From Mycosarcoma maydis (lineage: Eukaryota > Basidiomycota > Ustilaginomycetes > Ustilaginales): DNA of 64,000 nt. The notes beneath the pieces are model-generated. The model saw only the letters and a list, made by a program, of their open reading frames with translations, searched no databases and had not been told where the DNA came from. Where the stretch lies: contig NC_026485.1 in assembly GCF_000328475.2 (NCBI RefSeq), positions 62,001 to 126,000 of the forward strand, in the 5' to 3' direction. A program made the position numbers and the translations under genes. Positions 1-7,883 of the stretch are shown here, one piece after another (positions within the stretch are counted from its first letter, which is position 1; every line of letters starts with the position of its first letter).

Positions 1-161
1 AAGCTCGTGGAGCCGAGCGTGATGATGGGCGAACGAACGTCAGGATTCGAGACGACCTGGATGCGGAAGATATCGGCGATACTGCGTCGAAGATCGTTGC
101 GGAACAGACGCGAGATGAGCACCTCTCCTTTCTGGTTGAAGATGAAGAACGCCGAGATCAT
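1..161 (-). CDS. APM4: AP-2 clathrin adaptor, mu subunit (5' end only)
   Basis: Only the first 53 codons lie in the window; the gene runs off the left edge. The protein begins MISAFFIFNQKGEVLISRLF and continues with RNDLRRSIADIFRIQ and RSPIITLGSTS. This is the N-terminal longin-like domain of AP mu chains and is closest in pattern to AP-2 mu (known members begin with a similar FIYNHKGEVLISR segment). AP-2 mu binds tyrosine-based sorting signals and recruits plasma-membrane cargo into clathrin-coated pits. The ATG at 161 is preceded by a TATA-like TATAAAA 41-47 bases upstream. Further upstream are three ACAAAGGGA elements (see findings). The assignment to AP-2 rather than AP-1 mu is good but rests on about 50 residues. 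Confidence 0.85.
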   Translation of the reverse strand, partial: MISAFFIFNQKGEVLISRLFRNDLRRSIADIFRIQVVSNPDVRSPIITLGSTS

Positions 162-201
162 GGTGGTTAAGTGTGTTGTGGGGTAAGACTGAGAAGAGGG
201 A

Positions 202-208
202 TTTTATA
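202..208 (-). promoter_or_regulatory. TATA-like box of the AP-2 mu gene
   Basis: TATAAAA on the minus strand, 41-47 bases before the ATG at 161. The position is plausible for a promoter of a gene with a short leader. Confidence 0.5.
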
Positions 209-244
209 ACCCTTGGGTATACGCCAGAAAGAGTGACAAGTGGC

Positions 245-253
245 ACAAAGGGA
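245..253 (+). promoter_or_regulatory. Pheromone response element (ACAAAGGGA), copy 1
   Basis: Exact match to ACAAAGGGA, the sequence bound by the HMG-box regulator Prf1 in U. maydis. It lies 84 bases upstream of the AP-2 mu ATG. A single 9-mer could occur by chance; two more exact copies nearby raise the interest. Confidence 0.55.
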
Positions 254-486
254 AGCACGTATCGCCGTCCAAAACGGTATCTCGACCTCTGCCCGATAGC
301 TGAAACGCGTCGTTGGCCGTATGCGCTCGTCAGGGGTTAGCGAATGTGGTGGGGCGAGGGTCGCAGGCTTGATTGGATGCAACGAATCGCGGATACGTTA
401 GTGAACATAAGCTGTCTATTGGGAAGGCCTCGACCGTCGGCTGCACAAAGGCTTGTCAAGATGCATGTGCTCTGCAGCGGGTGAGG

Positions 487-495
487 ACAAAGGGA
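487..495 (+). promoter_or_regulatory. Pheromone response element (ACAAAGGGA), copy 2
   Basis: Second exact ACAAAGGGA in the same intergenic stretch, same orientation as copy 1, 326 bases upstream of the AP-2 mu ATG. Confidence 0.55.
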
Positions 496-574
496 ACCGG
501 TGAGACTTGGGCTAGAGTTCAAGTTGACGTACTCGTGACTGTAGTTGGACGGATGAACAAAGGCAAGCTGATAT

Positions 575-583
575 TCCCTTTGT
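575..583 (-). promoter_or_regulatory. Pheromone response element (ACAAAGGGA), copy 3
   Basis: Read on the plus strand as TCCCTTTGT, so the element points the other way from copies 1 and 2. It lies 80 bases from copy 2 and 414 bases upstream of the AP-2 mu ATG. Confidence 0.55.
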
Positions 584-890
584 CCCACTCGTTGACTCTG
601 GATATGTCCCGAGAGCCGAAGAAGCAGCGCTCAAGCCAGCTCTGCGAAAATCACCACGAGCAATATTGACAGGATCTAACAGCTCAGGATCTAAAAGCTT
701 TATCTTGCATACATGCACGATGGCACATGACCGTACGCCACGTGACACCGTATAACTCACGACTGTGACAGTGATTGTTCATCATCATCAACCCTCTTTC
801 GGCCAGCGACACAACACACCTTCGAGCGATAAAGGCCATACACGCGCTGCAAAGGGCCTGACGCAGAGAAGATCTAAGTTTTGCTGGATT

Positions 891-1983
891 TCATGCGACC
901 TGCGACGCAACTCGTTTTTGTACCGCTGTTCGCATGAAAGCGACAATGGCAGAGCATCCACTCAAGCAAAGCCGACGAGCGTGTTGCAGTTCGTCCAAAT
1001 CAACAGCGCCCTGCGATTCGGCAAAGATCTGTTCCGAGATCTCCCGTGGTGTTGCCTCCTTATCCTGTTCATCCAAAGCTTGCGAGAATGCAAAGGCAAA
1101 TACGTGTGTGCTGAGAGCATAGTCCAACTCTAATGGCGTTGGGTCCAACAGTACCACCGTCCTACGGGATCAGAATCAAGATGTAGTCAAAAAGAAGCGT
1201 CAGTCACTCGTAGATGAAAAGCTGTCAAGTGCATCGCACTAGTCTCGACACTCACTCTGCCGTGTATCGCTTGTTGCTGTCTTTCTCGTCATACCTATCA
1301 ACATCGTCGCTTTCATCTTGCTCTTGCTTGTACTGGCGCACCAGACCTGCCAACTGCGATTGAGACATCTCAGTTATGTGACTGTTCTGTCTGAGCACGA
1401 GACCCTGTGTCGCTGGAAGTATGGCGCATGCACAAGCGGCTACGCTAGCTCTTGCCGGGATTCCTGCATCTAGTAATGCCAACGATGCAGCGTTGATGAG
1501 TGCAGCCTGCTCGGTAGCACTAGGCGGAACATCGGGACCCAGCAGCAATGGTTGTCTTGGCACATGTCGATGATTGTCTCCAGTATCGGTTTGGAGCGGC
1601 TGCCCAGCGGACTGCGGCAACGATGGTGACGACAGCGTTTGCAGCACCAGCTGTATCAATGAACGTGGATGGTGATGCAGCAGCAGCACAGAGGAAAATG
1701 CGGTGGTGAGCGCATCAGAGACAGCTCGTGCTGGAATGCCTGCAACACCGTGTTGAGGCTGGTAGATGACATCAAGGGTCGCACGATCCGTAAGTTCGTC
1801 CCTTATGCGCACTTCTGTCGGTCCTGATACTGAGGCGACTACATTGACTGGACCGAAGGAAAACGAGGCGCTGGCATCAGACCTTGCCAAGATGCCGAAT
1901 TCAGCCGACAGTGATCGGAGCGCAGTCGGAGATGTTCTCCTAGCGGATTCTGACGGTCCTTCTGTCGATGTTGCTTCTACCAT
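891..1983 (-). CDS. RRP46: Exosome core subunit Rrp46 (RNase PH fold), two exons
   Basis: Exon 1 is 1983-1256 and exon 2 is 1161-891. The 94-nt intron (1255-1162) has a GTGAGT donor and a CGTAG acceptor, and joining keeps the frame (RYTAE then TVVLLDPTP). The product is 332 residues. The RNase PH signature runs through both exons: LRSLSAEFGILARSDASASF, GPTEVRIRDEL, ATLDVIYQP, NAASLALLDAGIPARA, then LLDPTPLELDYALSTHVFAF. The pattern matches Rrp46/EXOSC5, one of six RNase PH-like subunits forming the largely non-catalytic ring of the RNA exosome, which processes rRNA and degrades RNA in the nucleus and cytoplasm. It is longer than human EXOSC5 (about 235 residues) because of Q/D-rich inserts near residues 130-150 and 215-245. 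Transcribed divergently from TIM54. Confidence 0.88.
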
Positions 1984-2442
1984 GGTGAGTCGAAGAGCAA
2001 GCTTCTCTTAGTATAGTAAGGTCGAGTCGAAGAAAGGGCGTGAAGGATTGTGAATATCGGGAATGTGCAATAGTTACAGAGTGATACGTCTGAAAATGTC
2101 AAGTTTGTTGTCCGAATCCCGAGCTTTCAAAAATCGTGAATCGTGGATATAACAAGCACCAAGTTATAAGAATTCACACAGCTTATGCAACAGGCGGGAA
2201 AGGAAAGGGGGAAAGGGAATTTTTATCACGCAGCGATTTGTGATTCGTGATTGGTGATTATTCTGCCGTGTGCCTGCGCGAATTGCGAATCTTTCCGAAC
2301 AAGGCAGAGTCAGTTGAGTCTCGAAAGCAAACCGTGGTGGGTCCTTCGACTTCTTTGCCGTTCATAATCATCAATATCATCACCATCGACGTGCTTGAAA
2401 TACGTTGACAAGCAGCACTTTGGCTGCTCCACTCGGACAATC
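1984..2442. other. Divergent promoter region between RRP46 and TIM54
   Basis: 459 nt with no gene. It contains several copies of the genome's heptamer family, around 2138-2150 (AATCGTGAATCGTGG) and 2238-2262 (GATTTGTGATTCGTGATTGG). Confidence 0.7.
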
Positions 2443-4305
2443 ATGAGCTCGACACCGCCATCACAGTCACAAACCACATCGTCGGCATCGACAACTTCAG
2501 CCGCCTCTACATCAGCCTCCGCGTCAAGCTCGTCAACCACAAGCAATGCCGGCTCTGCTGCTAAACCGGCCGCTCCGGCTCCGGTCCCTCGCGAAATACC
2601 TGCCGTCCTTCGCCCACTCGAGTACATGGGCATCCCCAAAAGCGTTCTCGCTTGGAAGCCTCGCTTGCCATCCCGCAACTGGTCCATCTTCCTCGTCACT
2701 GTCGGAACGCTCTCCTACCTCTACTACGATGACCGTCGCCAATGCAAGATCATCCGTCAAGACTACATCGACAAGGTCAAGCATCTTTCCAACGAGCCTA
2801 TGAAACCTGGAGAGTGGCCACGCAAGATCACCGTCTACGCTACTCGTTCGCCCGGTGATGACGACTACGACAAAGCGCTTCTTTACTTTAAGAAGTACAT
2901 CAAGCCTGTGCTTGTCGCTGCTGGTATTGATTGGGAGGTGACTAACGGCACTCGCCACGGCGGTCTAGCTCGAGAGCTGCAGAGCAAAATCCAGGAGAGA
3001 AGACGCAAACTCCTTGGCCTCGAGCCTTGGATGGACGAGATCACTGCCATGTCACAGTCACAATTTTCGCTTACACCGCAGCAGGAGCTTCAAAGGGAAA
3101 TCGATGGTGGAATCGTTCTGGTCGGTAGACCTGCATTCAAGGAATGGGCGTGGGCGCTCAAGAATGGCTGGTGCACACCCCTCGAAGTGCTCAAACGTGA
3201 TCGAGACGATGAGCTAGCACAGGAACTCGCAGAGGACCCTGCATTTGACGAGATTCCTGCCGAACCTTCCACTTTGGCCAACAGTGACAGCCCATCATCA
3301 ACAACGAGCGAGTTCCTCGACGAAAAGGACAAGGCCATCGCTGCGCTTGCTGAAGCAGGCGACGAGGATGGCGCAGGTGCACCACTTCCATCGCGTCTTG
3401 GTTCTGCTACCACCAACCTTGGTTCTGTACCGTATGGTTTCGGCTCCGGTCCCAACGCATTTAGCGGCATGAAGGGTCCATCCCCTGCTGATACAGCTAG
3501 AGCCGAAAAGAAGCGCGTCAGATCCGAGGCCGAAGCTGCCGCCGCACGACTCGATCCTAAGCTCCTAGTACCATCCGAACAGATCCCGGCCCAACCCCCC
3601 ATCTGCTTTGTCGACTTTACCAATCTGGTCGGTTGGCGCAACATTCCACTTCGCATGTATCACTTCTTCCGACAGCGCGACAAGGTGCAACACGGGGCCG
3701 AGCTTGCGCTCACCCTTGTTTATGGTACCAAGGAAACGGCGCGTGAATTCCAGCCCGGTCGTCTTGGCACTCAACCGGGCCAAGTGCCACAAGTCCCACC
3801 GCAAGGCGGGGATCTCGACTGGGGCATCGAAACGGAAGAACGCTACCCACCCTACTTCTTGAAAACCGAAAAGAATATCGCCGAGGCACGAGAGAGCTAC
3901 TACAAAGCGCTTCCGAAACACCTCAAAGACGCACGAGATCTGGCCAGAGGACTGCGTGAGCAAACCAAGCTCGAAAAGAACGACCCCAGCAAGACCGAGG
4001 CCGAGCTACGGGAGCAGCGTTTCAACAAAGAAAAAGAATGGAGGAATGCAGAGATGGGTTTCGAGATCATCCGACCCAGCGCAGCTGTCGAGTGGGACGA
4101 AAGGTTCCGCGGCAGCTTGAGGGTGTTTGAGCTGTCGAGCGAGGTGAGCGAACAAATCAACCACCACCAGCAGTTAAGAAAGGAGGCGAATAAGGACAAG
4201 GAACAAAAGACGGCAGCCGAGGAAAAGAGATTGAAAGAGGAGCAGGCTCAGCGTCAGAAGGAGCTCGAATCTCAGCCTCTTGAAGAGTTGCCCACGGGTA
4301 TCTAG
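2443..4305 (+). CDS. TIM54: TIM22 complex subunit Tim54
   Basis: 620 residues from the ATG at 2443; the frame is open for 16 codons upstream but has no ATG there. The N-terminus is rich in S/T/A (residues 1-45) and is followed by REIPAVLRPLEYMGIPKSVLAWKP. A single transmembrane segment spans about 79-96 (NWSIFLVTVGTLSYLYY), then KITVYATRSPGDD and YIKPVLVAAGIDWEV. This order is typical of Tim54, an inner-membrane component of the TIM22 translocase that inserts carrier proteins. A conserved block near residue 390 (PPICFVDFTNLVGWRNIPLR) also fits. The last 80 residues are charged and probably form a coiled coil. The middle (about 270-370) is low complexity. Single exon. Confidence 0.88.
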   Translation: MSSTPPSQSQTTSSASTTSAASTSASASSSSTTSNAGSAAKPAAPAPVPREIPAVLRPLEYMGIPKSVLAWKPRLPSRNWSIFLVTVGTLSYLYYDDRRQCKIIRQDYIDKVKHLSNEPMKPGEWPRKITVYATRSPGDDDYDKALLYFKKYIKPVLVAAGIDWEVTNGTRHGGLARELQSKIQERRRKLLGLEPWMDEITAMSQSQFSLTPQQELQREIDGGIVLVGRPAFKEWAWALKNGWCTPLEVLKRDRDDELAQELAEDPAFDEIPAEPSTLANSDSPSSTTSEFLDEKDKAIAALAEAGDEDGAGAPLPSRLGSATTNLGSVPYGFGSGPNAFSGMKGPSPADTARAEKKRVRSEAEAAAARLDPKLLVPSEQIPAQPPICFVDFTNLVGWRNIPLRMYHFFRQRDKVQHGAELALTLVYGTKETAREFQPGRLGTQPGQVPQVPPQGGDLDWGIETEERYPPYFLKTEKNIAEARESYYKALPKHLKDARDLARGLREQTKLEKNDPSKTEAELREQRFNKEKEWRNAEMGFEIIRPSAAVEWDERFRGSLRVFELSSEVSEQINHHQQLRKEANKDKEQKTAAEEKRLKEEQAQRQKELESQPLEELPTGI

Positions 4306-4790
4306 AGCATCTGTACTGTATACATACACAAGTGAGCGAAAGCATTGAAACACAACCCTCATCCAGATTTGCATGTTTATAGAAACAATTCCATGTGAAC
4401 CAGACGGGGCTAGAGATTGACAGTGTCGACTTGCTGTCTGAGTGTTCATCATCATCGCGCTCATAGCCAAGCGGCCTGGTCATCGTGCATAGCAATCACG
4501 AATTGTGAATGTGAGTGACAGCCAAAAGATATACAATCACGAATGGGAACGGGGTGAGCTTCAACGGAACAACACGGGAACCTCGCATCAACTTAATCAT
4601 AATCGTGAATCGTGAATGAGTTTGTTTGCCTTTTCATAAATAATCGAAGCGTAAAAAGGAGGCTTTAAATTTGTGATTCACTCTTGAGGACTCTTTCGGA
4701 ACGCGGAACTTGAATTGAAAGGCACAACACACTCGTGACTCGTGACTGCTACTTGACTCGGAACCGTCCTAGCTTTCAACGCTCAACACC

Positions 4791-4816
4791 GATCATCGAT
4801 CATCGATCATCGATCA
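4791..4816 (+). repeat. Short tandem repeat, unit GATCATC
   Basis: Three perfect copies of the 7-mer GATCATC (4791-4811) followed by GATCA. It sits in the leader of the AP-3 delta gene. The period of seven matches the other intergenic repeats of this window. Confidence 0.8.
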
Positions 4817-4851
4817 GACGACAACGACCGCTACAAGAGCTGATCGCAACC

Positions 4852-4869
4852 ATGAACGTATCCGATTAG
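4852..4869 (+). other. Upstream ORF in the APL5 leader
   Basis: ATG followed by four sense codons and TAG, 84 bases before the APL5 start. If in the mRNA it could lower translation of APL5. An alternative is that it is removed as part of a 5' UTR intron, because GTATCC directly follows the second codon and a CAG occurs at about 4940. Confidence 0.4.
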
Positions 4870-4953
4870 TCAGTACATCGATCTTGTTGTTTATCTATAG
4901 TGTTCGGCATCACAAACTAGCATATTCTTCCATCTGCAGCAACCACAATCACC

Positions 4954-7677
4954 ATGTTTGAGCGATCACTCTCGGCCCTCATCAAGGGCCTCCGGTCACA
5001 TCGCGGCAAGGATGAGCCCAAGTATGTCGCTCAGATCATGGACGAGATTCGCCATGAAGTACGCTCGGGAGACCTCGAGGTAAAGGCAGAAGCTGTGCTC
5101 AAGCTCACCTACCTTCAGATGCTCGGATATCCTTTCTCTGGCGCCAACTTTCACATGCTCGAGACGATGGCTTCCGCAAAGTACCACCACAAGCACATCG
5201 GCTATCTTGCTGCAGCTCAGTGCTTTGCTGCTGACACGGACGTGCTCATCTTGGCCACCAACATGATCAAGAAGGATTTGCAATCGAGTCAACCTCTCGA
5301 TGTAGCAATCGCGCTCAATGGGTTGTCACACATCACAACACCCGACCTGGCCACGCATCTGGGACCGGATGTCATCAGGCTTTTAACGCATAGCAGACCG
5401 ATGATCAGGAAAAAGGCGCTGCTCGTGCTGTATGCGCTCATCATCAAGTCGCCCAATTTGCTCGAAACAGGTTGGGACCGTTTGAGGGATAAACTCGACG
5501 ATTCAGACCTCGGAGTGGTTTCGGCGGCGGTCAACGTTGTCTGCGAGCTGGCTAGGCGTGACCCAAGACCATTCCTTCCCCTCTCACCGCAGCTCTTTCG
5601 TCTTCTGACCACATCCACTAACAACTGGATGCTCATCAAGATCATCAAGCTCTTTGGCTCGCTCACTCCCCTCGAACCACGTCTTGTCAAGAAGCTCGTT
5701 CCGCCAATAACCACGATCATCTCCACCACACCAGCCATGTCTCTGCTGTATGAGTGTATTCACACCATCATCATCGGCGGTATGCTTACTCAGCCTGGAG
5801 GAGAAGATCTTGCTCACACATGCGTCGAGAAACTGGCTGCTTTTCTGACGGATTCCGATCAGAATCTCAAGTACATTGCGTTGCTGGCGCTTGTCAAGAT
5901 TCTGCCGAGTCACCCGCACTTGGTCGCGGAGCATCAGGATGTCATCTTTGAGTCCATCGAAGATCCCGATCTGTCCATCAGGCTGCGCGCGCTTGAGCTG
6001 GTATCGGGTATGGCGGTGAGCAGGAACCTAGAAAGTATCGTCTTGCAGCTACTCTCCCATCTCGAGCCACCCTCTTCCTCTTCTCAGACCGCCTCGGGCT
6101 CTCTCAACGGCGCTGCAGCAGCGCTCAAAGCGAGTTTGGCAAGCGGTGGTTGGGCAGGCTCGGATGCTGATCCATCATCCAGCTCGTTAGCCGCTATCAC
6201 TTCGGCCAACAATCCGACACTATCGCCGTCGTACAGGCTCGAGATTGTCGAGCGCATTTTGGCGCTGGGAAGCTACGATACGTACGCCAACGTGGTCGAC
6301 TTTTCTTGGTATCTCGATACACTTGTGCACTTGTCCATGGTTACCAATTTGCCAGATGGGAACAGCATCGGGTCGCAGATTCGAGATCAGCTCATTGACA
6401 TCACCGCTCGAGTCCGGGCCATTCGACCGCACGCGACACGCGTCATGGTTTCTTTGCTCAGCGATGGACGTCTGGTGCCCTCGTACGATTGGACGCGATC
6501 CGATGCAGGATTAGTCCTGACCAGGCCGTTGTCAGGTGCTGCGGGCGACGATATGAGAGAAGCACGCAAAGTGCTTCACGCGTGCGCTTGGATCCTGGGC
6601 GAATATGCCTACGAACTCGGCAGCCCTGCTTCCCAAGTCATCGTGCAGCTGCTCAGACCCGCTCTGTTCGATGTCGCTGTCTGCGATGCTTCCACCTCGG
6701 CAGCGTGCGTACACGGCGCGGTCAAATTGTATGCGTTCTGGGCTTCGGCGCTCTCGACGCGGTGGAGCCAAGATGGTATGAAGCCGCAGGTTGAATTCGA
6801 CGATCTAGTTGATACAACACACGAGGTTGCGGCGAGGTTCGAGGCGATTCAGAGGATGTCGTTGGATGCAGAGGTGCAGGAGCGAACGGTCGAATATCGA
6901 CAGCTGTTCAGGCTGATACAGAAGGATTTCGAGTCGTACCAGGCCGGGCCTTGCACAAAGGACGCTAAGGCAGCGGAAAGCGCAGGTTCGCATTCGAAAG
7001 ATGATCTAGGAAAGCACGTTCAGCAAAGCGAGAAGAGAGAGCCAACTCATACCTCACCACCACGAAGTCTCGATTTGCTCTCGCCGCTATTTTTCAACCA
7101 CGCACTCGGACCTTTGGGTGCCAATGCACAGTCTCGAGTGCCAGCGCCAATCGAGCTGGATTTGAACGCGTGGATCGTCGCTCCTGAAAGCTACGTCGTT
7201 CTGGACGGAATCCATCTTCCGTCGCACCTAGATGCAGATAACGATGCGCCTTCGACCACCGATGTGGTTCAAGCCGCTCCCAAGTCCGCCGATAAGGAGA
7301 GCAAAGCGCAACGCGACGCAAGACTGCAGGCTCAACGCGCACAAGATCCGTTCTACATTGTCAGTGCTTCCAACGCACCGCGGCAAACCGCACGACATGT
7401 AGACGAGGAGCAAGATGTGGATCAGATCCCCATTGTTCGATTGGACACTCTTATGGGTTCAGTAATAAGGGGTGCGCAGAACGAACATGTGAGCGCTCCA
7501 GTGTTGGAACAGGAAGAGATGCCCGAGCCGATCGCTAGGAAGAGCAAAAAGAAATCAAGTCTCAAGGTCACGCATGCACAAGATGCTGATCCAGAGGGTG
7601 CTATGAAGGTGGTCAAAGTGACCAAGAAGAAGAAGCCGTCCAATAAGAGTGGGGCGTCGAGGGTTGTCATTGATTGA
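4954..7677 (+). CDS. APL5: AP-3 adaptor, delta subunit
   Basis: 907 residues, single exon, ATG in a good context (ACCATG). The N-terminal adaptin domain (about 1-600) shows the delta pattern: MFERSLSALIKGLRSHRG at the start, then EVKAEAVLKLTYLQMLGY and a run of HEAT-like helical repeats with NNWMLIKIIKLFGSLTPLEPRL. AP-3 sorts cargo from the Golgi and endosomes to the vacuole; delta pairs with beta3. The hinge (about 690-900) is disordered and ends with a lysine-rich tail (RKSKKKSSLK, KVTKKKKP). No folded ear domain is evident, which is common in fungal delta chains. Confidence 0.9.
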   Translation: MFERSLSALIKGLRSHRGKDEPKYVAQIMDEIRHEVRSGDLEVKAEAVLKLTYLQMLGYPFSGANFHMLETMASAKYHHKHIGYLAAAQCFAADTDVLILATNMIKKDLQSSQPLDVAIALNGLSHITTPDLATHLGPDVIRLLTHSRPMIRKKALLVLYALIIKSPNLLETGWDRLRDKLDDSDLGVVSAAVNVVCELARRDPRPFLPLSPQLFRLLTTSTNNWMLIKIIKLFGSLTPLEPRLVKKLVPPITTIISTTPAMSLLYECIHTIIIGGMLTQPGGEDLAHTCVEKLAAFLTDSDQNLKYIALLALVKILPSHPHLVAEHQDVIFESIEDPDLSIRLRALELVSGMAVSRNLESIVLQLLSHLEPPSSSSQTASGSLNGAAAALKASLASGGWAGSDADPSSSSLAAITSANNPTLSPSYRLEIVERILALGSYDTYANVVDFSWYLDTLVHLSMVTNLPDGNSIGSQIRDQLIDITARVRAIRPHATRVMVSLLSDGRLVPSYDWTRSDAGLVLTRPLSGAAGDDMREARKVLHACAWILGEYAYELGSPASQVIVQLLRPALFDVAVCDASTSAACVHGAVKLYAFWASALSTRWSQDGMKPQVEFDDLVDTTHEVAARFEAIQRMSLDAEVQERTVEYRQLFRLIQKDFESYQAGPCTKDAKAAESAGSHSKDDLGKHVQQSEKREPTHTSPPRSLDLLSPLFFNHALGPLGANAQSRVPAPIELDLNAWIVAPESYVVLDGIHLPSHLDADNDAPSTTDVVQAAPKSADKESKAQRDARLQAQRAQDPFYIVSASNAPRQTARHVDEEQDVDQIPIVRLDTLMGSVIRGAQNEHVSAPVLEQEEMPEPIARKSKKKSSLKVTHAQDADPEGAMKVVKVTKKKKPSNKSGASRVVID

Positions 7678-7883
7678 CTTTTAAGAACGGCAGTGTCGTT
7701 GCATTTGTGGATGTCCTGTCTCTTTCACAAGGCAATTCATTCAGTTGCGATGCACATCGCTCTCGGAAACTCACGAGGCATCATGCGAAAAGTGGCAAGA
7801 GGTGGTCGGTTTTCAATGAGACTCGAGAATGCTATGTGCAAAAGGTTGTGTCAACATGGAGAGAGTGCTTAAGCCAAGTGGGT

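Larger units (their letters stand above)
162..890. other. Intergenic: upstream region of AP-2 mu, downstream of RRP46
   Basis: No credible gene. The frames here have no recognisable product. The stretch contains the TATA-like box and three ACAAAGGGA elements. It is the upstream region of AP-2 mu only, because RRP46 ends here. Confidence 0.7.
4306..4953. other. Intergenic: TIM54 to APL5
   Basis: No gene. The stretch holds scattered heptamer motifs (for example 4601-4617, AATCGTGAATCGTGAAT), a GATCATC tandem repeat and a five-codon upstream ORF (separate entries). Confidence 0.7.

Noticed and set aside
2395..2442. Upstream extension of TIM54
   Set aside because: The open frame begins at a TTG, which is not a usual start in a fungal nuclear gene; the ATG at 2443 is used. 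The same reasoning trimmed the starts of the sulfurase-like, Mgr3-like, kinesin-4, enoyl-CoA hydratase, NC2 beta, GRS1, quinone reductase and LIS1 genes.
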